Shown here in pieces: positions 34,961 through 44,600 of a stretch of 64,000 nt of DNA. The notes beneath the pieces are model-generated. The model searched no databases. It was not told the DNA's origin and worked only from the letters and a program-made list of their open reading frames with translations. The translations under genes were made by a program, and so were the position numbers. Source of the DNA: Pararge aegeria (lineage: Eukaryota; Arthropoda; Insecta; Lepidoptera; Nymphalidae). Location: NCBI RefSeq assembly GCF_905163445.1, contig NC_053193.1, positions 310,001 to 374,000 of the forward strand, read 5' to 3'. How positions within the stretch are numbered: the first letter of the stretch is position 1; each line of letters opens with the position of its first letter.

Positions 34961-36120
34961 CAGAATAAAAAAGGACTAACGGGATTTTCTCTATGTCAGT
35001 ATATGAGTTGAAGATTGTCATTGACTACTTGTTAACCCGGAAAAATGTCATGCCTATGACATATATAAATGCGAAAGTGTGTTTGTTTGTCCTAACTTAG
35101 CGCCCTTACTAAGCAGCCTATCAATTTGATTTGTGGCAAAGAGTTAGTTTTAAGGACGGTCATTATTATAGGCTAGTTCCTATCACTAGAAAACAAACGG
35201 TGGAAACCCTAAAAAGAGCCACGAAAAACGCGGGCTACTGCAAGTACTTCATACGCCTTTAATTTTTACGATAAATTTCAATTTAGAGAATAATTTTGAC
35301 TTAATTGTATTATGTAACAATTTACAAATATCAAAGATGTTAATTGTCACGTCAAATAACGGACATATATTAAAAACCAACTTAATTTATATATTTTATG
35401 CTTTTTTCTGAGCATAAAGAAGTTTAACATAAATGCTTTACGACTTCGATTAGGTAGGTACCTTAATCATATTTTTGATTAAAAAAAATGTTCATATTGT
35501 CTGTGATGAAAAAAAGCTAAATTACCTTTATTTGAGTTCCAGCGAGCGGTCGGTCGCATGTTATATTTTTTGCCACTTCGAGGACAAACGCAGAATGACG
35601 CGGCAAAAAGTTTCGAAGCTGGAATCGCTTTATAGCTCTTCGCCTCGGCATTCGAAGTCCCACCAAAAGTGTAATATTTCATTCAAGTAGAAACAACTTG
35701 ACGCGACTCGAAACATCGACATTTTGTTCATTGCAATGAGTGTATTTTTTTATCTTAATATTTAATAGTTTTAAATGACAATGTGAGATGGTGATAACAA
35801 AAAAAAACCCGCATTACTACATTGTATCTACTTTACACCCGAAGCCGGGGCGAGTACCTGGTGTGTCTGTTTGTTTGTTACTTAAGTTCTTATTAACCGG
35901 TGCACCGATAATATAATTTTTATCCGGAAACTGAGAATCATTATGTTCACAAGGGCGATTGTAATTGTAATTACTTTAAATCCCTTTGCGTATTTGAATC
36001 CCGTATTGTCGCTTCTGGCCCATACCGCTATACGCATATGAGGTGTAGAAAATGTGATGTGAGACTTTAGGAAATGTGTAGAAATATTTGAGATGTTAGC
36101 ATTCAGACCAATGTTGGTAA
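34961..36120. other. Mostly unassigned sequence
   Basis: 35060-35235 resembles the 'aatgcgaaagtgtgtttgtt' repeat seen at 8334. 35777-35809 is a short LINE-C piece ('gagatggtgataacaaaaaa'). The frames at 35475-35690 (both strands) have no recognised domain. Confidence 0.4.
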
Positions 36121-36202
36121 TTTAAAATTTGGGCTCCTCATGAAGCTAAATATAGTCTCATGCTGGAGCGGGTCCAGAACAAATTTGTAAGGTACTTGTA
36201 CA
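36121..36202 (+). pseudogene. LINE ORF2 tail, part 1 (upstream of LTR insertion)
   Basis: Reads IWAPHEAKYSLMLERVQNKF then VRYLY up to the insertion point. The pattern W-x-P-x-x-x-x-Y-x-x-x-L-E-R-V-Q-x-x-F is typical of LINE ORF2 C-terminal regions. An in-frame stop at 36118-36120 marks earlier decay or truncation. The frame continues after the LTR element at 39380. Confidence 0.75.
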
Positions 36203-36475
36203 TGTTAACTTATTATGTCGTAAGACCACAGCACGCAACCTCAATATGAATTAATTAGGCAGTTAAATGAGACAACGTTTGAAATACTTAATCACTCATT
36301 TAAACGAAACAAATACAGTTAAACAAATTCAATATGTAACAAAACTATCGATACAACTTAAAACACTGCGCTTGCGCCGGAATCTACCCCACAATAATCT
36401 TTTTCTTCGCGCCCGCGCCCTCTTGACTCCAGCGCCGCCGCCGTGGCGCCGCTTACGTCATCGGGGTTGCCAACA
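36203..36475 (-). repeat. 3' LTR (273 bp)
   Basis: Direct repeat of 39103-39375. In element orientation it begins TGTTGGCAACC and ends GTTAACA, giving the usual TG...CA ends with a 4-base inverted terminal match. The repeat accounts for the duplicated 70-codon shadow frames seen on the plus strand. Confidence 0.93.
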
Positions 36476-37080
36476 CGGCCCTCCTGCACCGTGCATGTCC
36501 CCAGGCACGTAGTAAAGTCCAGTAGGTTCCCATCACTTATTTGTACTATGAAGGACGTATCTGCAATTAAACATTGAATATTACATATCAGTATAACAAT
36601 TACATTTTACACCTATTCATATTCCTTTAGTCTTAGGAATATTTGCTCTATTCTTTGCATCCTATAACAGCATCCTTTTCAAAGCTCTTTTATGCTTAAG
36701 TAACTTTATGAAATCCGCTGTTTTCTTATGCACTGAACTGCCTGACTCAGAATCATTGTCTTTATGCTTAGACAAGCTGTACAGATACCGTTCACTCCTT
36801 TAGTCCGGAGCAGTGCCTGTTCCAGTTTATCCCTTTATACTTAGGGAGTGACTGCTTCAGCTCACTACTCCTACCTTGGAAAATGAACTGAACCTGTATA
36901 AACATGCATTAAGACAGATCAGCACACTCTATGGTATAAGTATATAAAAAATATAAATAGCGACTCATTAGACTATTCAAGAGATCAAACTTTATTTAAT
37001 GGTTAAGTAATTTGCAATGAATTTAATAAAATGCCTTACTCAATTTTGCCAACACGCATGTTACTTGTTTAGGATCCATT
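36476..37080 (-). other. 3' non-coding region of the LTR element
   Basis: Separates the ORF stop from the 3' LTR; no ORF of note. The stretch next to the LTR reads on the minus strand as GGTGCAGGAGGG, moderately purine-rich, a candidate polypurine tract. Confidence 0.55.
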
Positions 37081-39051
37081 TTAATCAATGCACCAATCAT
37101 CAATTCTGATCCACGGTTTAATATTTTCCGCAGCGGCCACTCCATCATATTTCTTATTGCATCTCTCACTGCCTCTCATGTCACTGATTTGATACCTATC
37201 TCGCCCCAAACACTTTCCTATTTGGAACGGACCCTTGAATGCTGGTAGTAACTTCCTACTCCGTCCATCATTGGTTTGGCTTTGTATTTTTACCAATACT
37301 AAGTCTCCCTCATTATATGTTTTGGCTTTTATGCGGTTTCGATCGAATCTTTGTTTCTGAGATATGGCATTAATATTTATATTCTCAGCCGCATCTTTTC
37401 GTAATTTGGTCACGTCTATAGTATGTTCATTACCACTCTCAAGTCCGGGTCCTAAACTATCCCCATCAGTACGTAGCCTATACCCCAATAACACCTCACA
37501 AGGAACTGCTTTTATTGTTTTTTGATAACTACTATTAATTCCTTGCTGTAACTGAGTTATGCACTCATCCCAGCAATCTTCGTCTAAATTAGCCCCCATA
37601 GTTTTCATGGCCTCCAATATAGTCTTATTAAACCTTTCAGCTTGCCCGTTTGAACGTGGCATGCCCGTGGCAATCGTGTGAAGCCTAATATTCTTAGATA
37701 AGCAGTAATCTAGAAACATTTTGGACGTGAAGGCCGATCCAGCATCCGTAATAAGCCTCCGAGGATTTCCGAATATTTTTGAAACATTTTCTAATTCGTT
37801 TAATACACTACTGCACTCAGTATTAGGTACTGCTGAAATAAACACAAATTTGGTGAACGCGTCTACCATAACCAACAAATACTTGTGATTGTTTTTAGTA
37901 ACGATAAAGGGCCCTAAATGATCCAAATGCAAGGTATGGAACGGTTGGGCATATTTTGGAATTGAATGTAACTCTCCTTCCTTCGATCCACCCTTGGTTT
38001 TATAGTAAACGCAATTAATACAATTTTTAATGTACTTTTTGACTATGTGACGCATCCGTGCAAACCAATACCTAGACGCTATTCTTTCAACCGTCTTGTC
38101 AACCGAAAAATGACCAAGATCGTCGTGGTTGCATCTGATTATTTGCCATATGCACTTCTTGGGAACCACCCATCGTCGACCTCGAGTAGTGCGTCGATAA
38201 ACTTTATTCCCAAGAAGTTCATATTTATCAAATATTTCCCTGTGTTTGTTCCCTTCCCCCGATACTAAAGCGGAAATTACGGCGGGAGGTATTTGACTTT
38301 GAAGAGGTGTTATTACCTTATTGTTCACCTCACGACTACCTACATTATTATGATTGACCGTCTGTCTACTCTGTTTTGGTTTATAAATGCGGCTATGCAA
38401 AAACCCAGCTAAACTATCACACGATTTTAATTCGCTAGCTTCGACAGACGCCGTTATATTACTATCACCTATGTTACCTAATATGATAGAGATAATGTCA
38501 CTTTCTGAAAATTTTAAGCATAAATTATCAATTTTAGCTTTTTGTTCGAAGAAAAAATCATATAAAGACTGATTTTCGATGGGTTTCCGATCAATAATAT
38601 CGCGTAATAATTCAAACATATTTCTTTTGACTTTGAAAGTATTTAGAATTCTATTTTTCCAGTCTTTCCACAACCAAGCCGTCCACAGGTGATCATTCCG
38701 TAAAATAGACTCGTACCAGGTTTTAGCGGAACCCTTGAGCTTGTTAAGAGCTTGATAACGTACAATACTATCGGACCACCTAAACGTCGATGCATAAGAT
38801 TCTATTATATTTAGCCAGGCAGTAACGTTATCGGTTAACGGATCAAAGTCAGGTATCATGTTATGTAAAGCATTCATATTTGTACTTGCGGTTCCAGCAT
38901 TGTGTAGTTTTACCCTTTTTCGCACTCGTGGTGTCATCGGCGGAGTCTTTGTACCACTACTTGAGTTGCTCTCCGTCGAACTGCTACTACTTGACGAAGA
39001 TCGTGTGCGTTTTGACTGGCGTTTGCGCTTATTTTTGCGTTTCTTGCCCAT
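37081..39051 (-). CDS. Gag-integrase fusion protein, 656 aa
   Basis: Single ORF starting at ATG 39051. Residues 1-50 are very basic and serine-rich, starting MGKKRKNKRKRQSKRTR, which may direct nuclear entry (inference). About 65-225 is a Gag-like capsid region (AWLNIIESYASTFRWSD, W-K-D-W-K-N-R motif). At about 230-275 the sequence passes straight into the integrase. The zinc-binding HHCC is His309, His314, Cys344 and Cys347. The catalytic core has Asp377, Asp436 and Glu472, with the canonical 35 residues between the last two. A C-terminal GPF module lies at 607-609. Protease, RT and RNase H, normally between Gag and integrase, are absent without any stop or frameshift at the junction. All key integrase residues are present. 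Confidence 0.9.
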   Translation of the reverse strand: MGKKRKNKRKRQSKRTRSSSSSSSSTESNSSSGTKTPPMTPRVRKRVKLHNAGTASTNMNALHNMIPDFDPLTDNVTAWLNIIESYASTFRWSDSIVRYQALNKLKGSAKTWYESILRNDHLWTAWLWKDWKNRILNTFKVKRNMFELLRDIIDRKPIENQSLYDFFFEQKAKIDNLCLKFSESDIISIILGNIGDSNITASVEASELKSCDSLAGFLHSRIYKPKQSRQTVNHNNVGSREVNNKVITPLQSQIPPAVISALVSGEGNKHREIFDKYELLGNKVYRRTTRGRRWVVPKKCIWQIIRCNHDDLGHFSVDKTVERIASRYWFARMRHIVKKYIKNCINCVYYKTKGGSKEGELHSIPKYAQPFHTLHLDHLGPFIVTKNNHKYLLVMVDAFTKFVFISAVPNTECSSVLNELENVSKIFGNPRRLITDAGSAFTSKMFLDYCLSKNIRLHTIATGMPRSNGQAERFNKTILEAMKTMGANLDEDCWDECITQLQQGINSSYQKTIKAVPCEVLLGYRLRTDGDSLGPGLESGNEHTIDVTKLRKDAAENININAISQKQRFDRNRIKAKTYNEGDLVLVKIQSQTNDGRSRKLLPAFKGPFQIGKCLGRDRYQISDMRGSERCNKKYDGVAAAENIKPWIRIDDWCID

Positions 39052-39085
39052 TTTGTAGGCTAACTATTACACTAGGATGCGAGAA

Positions 39086-39102
39086 ACGTATGCCACTTCT
39101 GA
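39086..39102 (-). promoter_or_regulatory. Candidate primer-binding site
   Basis: Directly inside the 5' LTR the minus strand reads TCAGAAGTGG. This matches the complement of the 3' end of insect tRNA-Leu of the type ending CCACTTCTGACA, offset by the terminal bases. The tRNA sequence is recalled, so the match needs checking. Confidence 0.45.
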
Positions 39103-39375
39103 TGTTAACTTATTATGTCGTAAGACCACAGCACGCAACCTCAATATGAATTAATTAGGCAGTTAAATGAGACAACGTTTGAAATACTTAATCACTCATT
39201 TAAACGAAACAAATACAGTTAAACAAATTCAATATGTAACAAAACTATCGATACAACTTAAAACACTGCGCTTGCGCCGGAATCTACCCCACAATAATCT
39301 TTTTCTTCGCGCCCGCGCCCTCTTGACTCCAGCGCCGCCGCCGTGGCGCCGCTTACGTCATCGGGGTTGCCAACA
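39103..39375 (-). repeat. 5' LTR (273 bp)
   Basis: Upstream LTR in element orientation, apparently identical to 36203-36475. It should carry the promoter. The flanking 39376-39379 TACA is one copy of the target duplication. Confidence 0.93.
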
Positions 39376-39379
39376 TACA

Positions 39380-39744
39380 TGAAGCTTTTTGGAGTGTACC
39401 CCTACTACCCATTGATGTACCCAACATTATTTGTTCTAGGCATGGTAGGATACAATGAGCTTAGGGTAAGGAGAGAGCTTACACTCGTAACGTATGTTGT
39501 TAGAGTACTGAGGGGACAAATATGTAATGCTGATGTGTTACGCCTGGTAAGCCTGCGTGCGCCGGACCGGTATGTTTGGCGGAGGCGCCGGCCATCGCTG
39601 CTGGCGGTGCCGAACGGGCGCACCAAGCTACTGAAGGAGGCGCCACTGACGCGCGCACTCCGTACCCTCAATGTGATAGCCGAGAAGACGGATTTATTTT
39701 GTTGCTCTCTGAGTGAACTCACAAATATAGCGATTTGGATTTAA
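39380..39744 (+). pseudogene. LINE ORF2 tail, part 2 (downstream of LTR insertion)
   Basis: After removal of the LTR element and one TACA copy, the frame from 36127 continues here without interruption to a TAA at 39742-39744. The sequence has LFVLGMVGYNELRVRRELTL, LRGQICNADVLRLVSLRAP and RTKLLKEAPLTRALRTLN, typical of the last 120 residues of a LINE ORF2. The combined open stretch is about 146 codons. An 'ataaataaataaatta' run near 39847 may be the LINE tail. Confidence 0.78.
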
Positions 39745-40119
39745 TCATATACACTATAGTTATATATATTATTAAAATTTACATAACATGCTGCATTGTC
39801 GTATTAGGATAACTTTTTCCTGTAATGACAAAAATGTAAGATGGGAATAAATAAATAAATTAAGCGAACTCACAAAGTCTCCAATGTGGAAGTTCTGTGA
39901 CGCGTCAAACAAAACCGCGAATATTTCACACCAGAGTTGCATAAATAGGGCACGTGCTAAGGCAAAAGACGTGAGATTTGTTGCCAAAAATAGAGGAGTA
40001 AGTGGTGTTGTGTGCGCCAGAATCTGCCGTCATGATTAGCATCAGCTCGAAGAACTGGCACGACCAGTCCGGCAATAATCATCATCATCGCAAAAACGCA
40101 ACATCTGAGAGCAGTCTAG
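39745..40119. other. Non-coding sequence
   Basis: Probably LINE 3' UTR at first, then unassigned. Confidence 0.4.
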
Positions 40120-40298
40120 AACTGTGGACTGGCGTGCAGTTGAAATATTTCGCTTCGAGAAAAAGAGACGTACGAAGCTCACCGCCATTCTTCTTTATTG
40201 GAAGAGGCACCGCAAGGAGAAAAAGAAGATGTTGGAGAGACACTGCTGCTTTTCTTGCCGGCTTGGTAGAATCTGCTTTCCAAACAGGTGGTGGACAG
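40120..40298 (+). repeat. Repeat B, 5' part, split by the hAT
   Basis: Contains 'tgctgcttttcttgccggct' and 'gaatctgctttccaaacagg', diverged repeat B. The second part resumes at 44601 with 'caaacagtcggtctacacgt' and 'ttcaaatgtt'. The last 8 bases (40291-40298, GTGGACAG) are the target duplication. Confidence 0.65.
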
Positions 40299-40319
40299 TA
40301 GTGTTGCCCAAATGCAAGA

Positions 40320-40452
40320 ACAAGACGAGACTTAGCCAGTCTTGGTCTTGGTCTTGCGCCAATACACCTGGTCTTGGTCTTGGTTTTGGTCTTGCGCTCC
40401 CAGTCTTGGTCTTGGTCTTGGTCTTGCAGCAAGAGTCTTGCAAGTCTTGCAA
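40320..40452. promoter_or_regulatory. Left subterminal GTCTTG array of the hAT
   Basis: About twelve GTCTTG hexamers in 130 bp, many in tandem (as GTCTTGGTCTTG), just inside the TIR. hAT transposases bind short repeated subterminal motifs, so this is the probable binding region. Three long Gln-Asp or Lys-Thr open frames here are artefacts of the array. Confidence 0.7.
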
Positions 40453-40954
40453 TTACCTATTAGTCTATTACTATTTATTAAAGTTTACTTTAAATCTTAG
40501 AAAAACGTATTAGAATTGGAACATTGTGAGCTTGAATTAACATAGCCATAGTAAAGATCAAGCAGATTAATAAATAACTGAAGATTTGATAAGAAATTCG
40601 AAAAATCAACTGACCTATATGTCGTTTTCCATGGAAGTAACTGTTTCTTAATAAACATTTATGATTTATAAGCTTACATTTGCTAAAACATGTAAAAAAA
40701 CAAATTAATTACAATAACTTGACTGTATTTTAAAGAACAATACTTATCTGTCTAGAAAGAGATTGAACCCTCAACTTATAAGAAATTTAATAAAAGAGTT
40801 TTACGATTTATCATTTATTTGAATGTAAAATAAAATACAACACAAATCAACAGCTTTATCATTAGGTTATGATACTTTATATCAATTCTTTTGACCAAGA
40901 ATTAATACAAAGTAACCATCTGGCTGACTCATCACTTAACCTATTTCTATGTTT

Positions 40955-43255
40955 TCAAATTACTAATGATGCTTTAGAAAATAACCTCTCAGCAGGTACT
41001 GAAGTTGCAGGTATTGAGAGAAAATCACGGGCCATTTTCGATAAAATCGGATACTCTGTCTCATGCGTCCTCCACCAATCTAAAATGTCTTCCGAGCTGG
41101 CAGTTCTTGGTTTTCTCAGGTACTCCTCCAACTCGTCTATCACTAAGCCTTGAAGACAAGATCCAGATGACGTCGAGGGACATTCATACAGTTTATCAAA
41201 GTCTATTACGTCTTCATCTTCATCACATACTTTATTGTCTTTTTCTGGTAATTCCAGAGATTTGTTCAGTGAGTGTAGACTTTTATATTCTTCATAAAGT
41301 TCATTGAACTTGCGCAGACTTTCTGTTTTAAGTTGCTTCCCCCACATTGTCAGGTCAAAAGTCTGAGCCTTATGCCTTGGGTCTAAAATTAAAGAAGTAC
41401 AATAAATCCAGTTGCTCTTCTTGTAATGTTTAAGCATTTTGTCTCGAGCTGCTTGGAAAGCTAGAATGAGCCTTTCATCCACTTCAGATCGATTAGGTTT
41501 CTCATCTAACTGTTTTACCATGGATTCAATTTTATCTAGCAAGAGATTAAATGATACAATGACTAGCGGTAACGTAACATATTTGTCTCCACCAAGTTTT
41601 GTACTTAAAAGTTTAAAGTTTATTAGAAATTTATGTAATTTTTCGAGTACCTGCCATTCATTAGCTGTGATTTGAAAATCATTCAATTCGGTGACAGAAC
41701 TGCACAATATATCAATGCCCGCTCTCACTTTTAAACCAAATCCAATCATATCATGTGTGGAATTCCATCTCGTTGGACAGTCAAGAATGGCATTTAGATT
41801 TGATGGCACGCCAGCTGCTTCACAAGCAGACTGAAACTTCTTCTTCACTATCTCACTTCTTTTTATTTTACTGGAAATACTGCGTAACTTTGTTACAGAT
41901 GTACGCGAGTCAGCAATATTTGGTGCAGATTCTTCATCTTCCTCATCCTCAGTTTCGTCTGCATAGTCTTCGTACTGCTGATCTTGCGCGTTAGTGTCAG
42001 ACTCACAGTGTAATGCTAAGGTCTTTAATAAATCTTGTACACCAAGGTTTAAAATGTGAGCAAAGCACCGGAAATGTTGATTGTCTGAATCAAAGTGTGG
42101 CGGCAGCTGTTTGCCCAGTTCATACATAAATTTGGTATTTGCAGTTGCGTTGTCGACCGTGATACCTTGTATTTTATCAATTATGCCATATTCCAATAAA
42201 CATTCATGGAAAATCGTTGCAATATCTTCCCCAGTATGTCGACCGCGTGATGGTATAAAATCAAGAACTACAGATCGATACTTCCATTCGTTGTCTATAT
42301 AATGAATAGTAACCCCGTAGTAACTCCTACCAGCAATTGACGTCCACCCATCAATGGTAAACGACATTTTAGATGATAATGGTTGAAGTCGTTCCTTGAG
42401 ATTCAATTGGAGCTCTTCAAATCGCTCTTTGACTTTCCTTCTAAGTGTAGACCTTTTAGGAAACACCATATTAGGGCAAATACGTCGAAAATATACTTGT
42501 GTAGCTTCGTCATCGAAAAATGAGAAGGGAAGATATTTTTTCACCACCCAATCAACTGTAGCTGTCGTGATGTTGTCACTGCTGTTTTCCGACTGAAACA
42601 AAACAATAAATCTTGTGTTATTATTTAAAACATACTAGGTTTGAGCGTATAAGAGGAGGAGGTTTGTTGTTGTTAAATCGAGAAAATCATTAAATTGATA
42701 TTTGTTATATTAAGGTTGCACTGTACTGTAATTTACCAAAATAAAGTACTTAGTTGTTACTGGCCGATTAAATGAAAATATGGGTGTTTATAAAAAATAT
42801 TTAAGACGATAATTACATACTTAATATGTCGCACCCCTAGATGAAAACACCACTAACTCAAAAATACTTACGTAAGTTAATGGCGTTTTTGAAAGTATCG
42901 CATGAATAGCTACGCGGAGTTAAAATTCTTTTAACTGTTAAAAAAATATTCTTACCTGTCCACTTCTTCCAGCGGTTACTAAAAAGCTTGTGATATCTCC
43001 ACTTAATTTTGGTTTAACAGGAAGAAATATTTCTGATTCCTTTTTGTGGAAAGACATTAGATGTTTCCTTAAGCCTGAAGTGTTTCTGTTTTTCATTTTT
43101 ATTTCAATCTTTTTATGTTGGCACAATTTACACAAGGCAGTTTGGGATGCATGAATTATTTCGAAAAACTCCTCAAATTTGCTTTTGGGTCTATTAGATC
43201 TGTGACTCAAACTCTCGTTACTCGGACTAGAATAATTTGAATCTTCGTCACTCAT
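40955..43255 (-). pseudogene. hAT transposase, two exons, one premature stop
   Basis: Exon 1 runs from ATG 43255 to 42956 (100 codons), with donor CAG|GTAAG. Exon 2 runs from 42592 to the TGA at 40957-40955 (545 codons), with acceptor TTTCAG. Phases match at codon boundaries. Residues 30-72 form a BED zinc finger (Cys42, Cys45, His65, His70). The RNase-H-like catalytic residues are Asp181 (TIDGWTS), Asp247 (TVDNAT) and Glu635 (VPAERLF), with the Cys276-x-x-His279 pair. The dimerisation region near the end has SVPAERLFSKAS. After the TGA the same frame stays open for 25 codons (KHRNRLSDESARWLLCI onward) to a natural TAA at 40879-40877, so one point mutation removed the tail. Otherwise the gene looks intact. 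Confidence 0.9.
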
Positions 43256-43586
43256 ATTAAATTGTACACGTGATACGTTTTTAGAAAACAACGAGAATTA
43301 GTAAAAACAATTATTAAGTTAGAATCGAAGCACAGCTCAATTGGAAATGACTGGAATTAAAATAATTCCTTCATTTATAGTACGTTTCCTTGCTTTTTAC
43401 CGCGCCGCCTCGCCACGTGCCGGCTCTATGAAAAGGATGCCGCCGCAAATCGAACGATGCCGCGTGCGGCGTACAAACACACACTAAATATTACCTACTT
43501 GTACAGACGCGACCCGTGAACAAAATATATGTAAAGAATTAGTGCCAATCACTATTCTTTACATATAAGTGAATGTTTTGGCGTGC

Positions 43587-43726
43587 ATCTATACTAATAT
43601 TATAAAGCTGAAGAGTTCGTTTGTATGTTTGATGACAGAAGTTTTAAAATAAATAAATAAATCCTGAACGTCACTATACCTCCAAAGTTACTATTCCTCG
43701 TGGACGAAGTCGCGGGCACAGCTAGT
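43587..43726 (+). mobile_element. Helitron-like remnant inside the hAT
   Basis: 140 bp from 'atctatactaatattataaa' to 'gacgaagtcgcgggcac' plus 'agctagt'. These are the two ends of a lepidopteran Helitron-like repeat, with most of the interior missing. It lies upstream of transposase exon 1. Confidence 0.7.
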
Positions 43727-44424
43727 AAATACTTACTCTCATCATCTCTCTCAGAGATATTCGAACACTTTTTTGCTATTTTTTCTTGTAAAAACTTAAG
43801 AAATATAATGACTAAATGTACAATAATAGTACCTAAGTAATTAGTTTAAAACCATATAAGTAATCAATATTATAATTACTTACTAGAATGAATTATTATG
43901 ACATCTACTACCTATCCTCACCATTTTATCCTAATCATAATACTACTTGCGTGATCAGTATAATGTATTCATTTTCATTCTAAGCACTCTGAAACTTATT
44001 TATTCTTTGGAACACCTGTAGGTACTCTTAAAATTCGAAATTATTTTGCATGAATAGTGTCAAATGTTATGATTTCGGCGCGGCGGCAACGATTGTTTTA
44101 GATTTCAAAAGAAGCCGCCGGCGCGTGTATCATAACCATGTACTTCCGAAAAGCGGCAAATTTCTTTGAGAAGTAAGTACAAAACCTTTGATGCCGCATT
44201 ATCAAAGTGCCGATGGTTAAAACATAACTATGCATGCACTCAGTTTGATTTTAATAGATATTTTTTTATTCGCTATGTTTATGGTATTAGTCGTAATGCG
44301 CATAGGTCCAGTTTTTCATATTCTTTGATATAGTTTTTTGCGTCTCATAGAATTCCTAAGCGTACCTACCTACCTATACACCGAACTGTTACACCTAACT
44401 ACTCCGTGAAATAGCGCTAAGTCC

Positions 44425-44585
44425 TAGCTGCAAGACGCAAGAGTCTTGCAGGCTAAGTCTTGTTCTTGCTCAAGTCTTGCACGGTCAGTCTTGGTCTTGG
44501 TCTTGCTAAAAATACGCGGTCTTGTTCTTGGTCTTGGTCTTGCAAAAACGCAAGAACAAGACCAAGACTGCAAGACCAAGACTGA
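44425..44585. promoter_or_regulatory. Right subterminal GTCTTG array of the hAT
   Basis: About nine GTCTTG and five inverted CAAGAC hexamers. The orientation switches near the TIR, so this end differs in layout from the left array. Confidence 0.7.
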
Positions 44586-44600
44586 ATTTGGGCAACACTA

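Larger units (their letters stand above)
36203..39375 (-). mobile_element. Gag-integrase LTR retrotransposon without RT
   Basis: A 3,173-bp element read on the minus strand, with LTRs at both ends, a 4-bp target duplication TACA (36199-36202 and 39376-39379), a 51-bp leader, one 656-codon ORF and about 600 bp of 3' non-coding sequence. The LTRs look identical by eye, so insertion was recent. There is no protease, reverse transcriptase or RNase H, although such enzymes were needed to copy it. It must have been copied in trans, or lost that segment just before its last jump. The integrase type and GPF motif place it near Ty3/gypsy elements. No envelope-like ORF is present. Confidence 0.9.
40299..44600 (-). 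mobile_element. Full-length hAT transposon, 4,302 bp
   Basis: Bounded by terminal inverted repeats TAGTGTTGCCCAAAT (15 bp identical) and flanked by a perfect 8-bp duplication GTGGACAG (40291-40298 and 44601-44608), the size expected for hAT elements. It carries one two-exon transposase gene on the minus strand, dense GTCTTG arrays inside both ends, and a Helitron-like remnant at 43587-43726 that must have arrived later. All parts for mobility are visible except the last residues of the transposase, which are cut off by a stop codon. Confidence 0.93.

Noticed and set aside
36267..36512. 81-codon plus-strand frame repeated at 39167-39382
   Set aside because: Both lie in the two LTRs and are identical because the LTRs are; the real gene is on the other strand.
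40085..40513. Overlapping frames rich in Asp-Gln or Lys-Thr repeats
   Set aside because: They arise from the GTCTTG array of the hAT element; no start context or domain.
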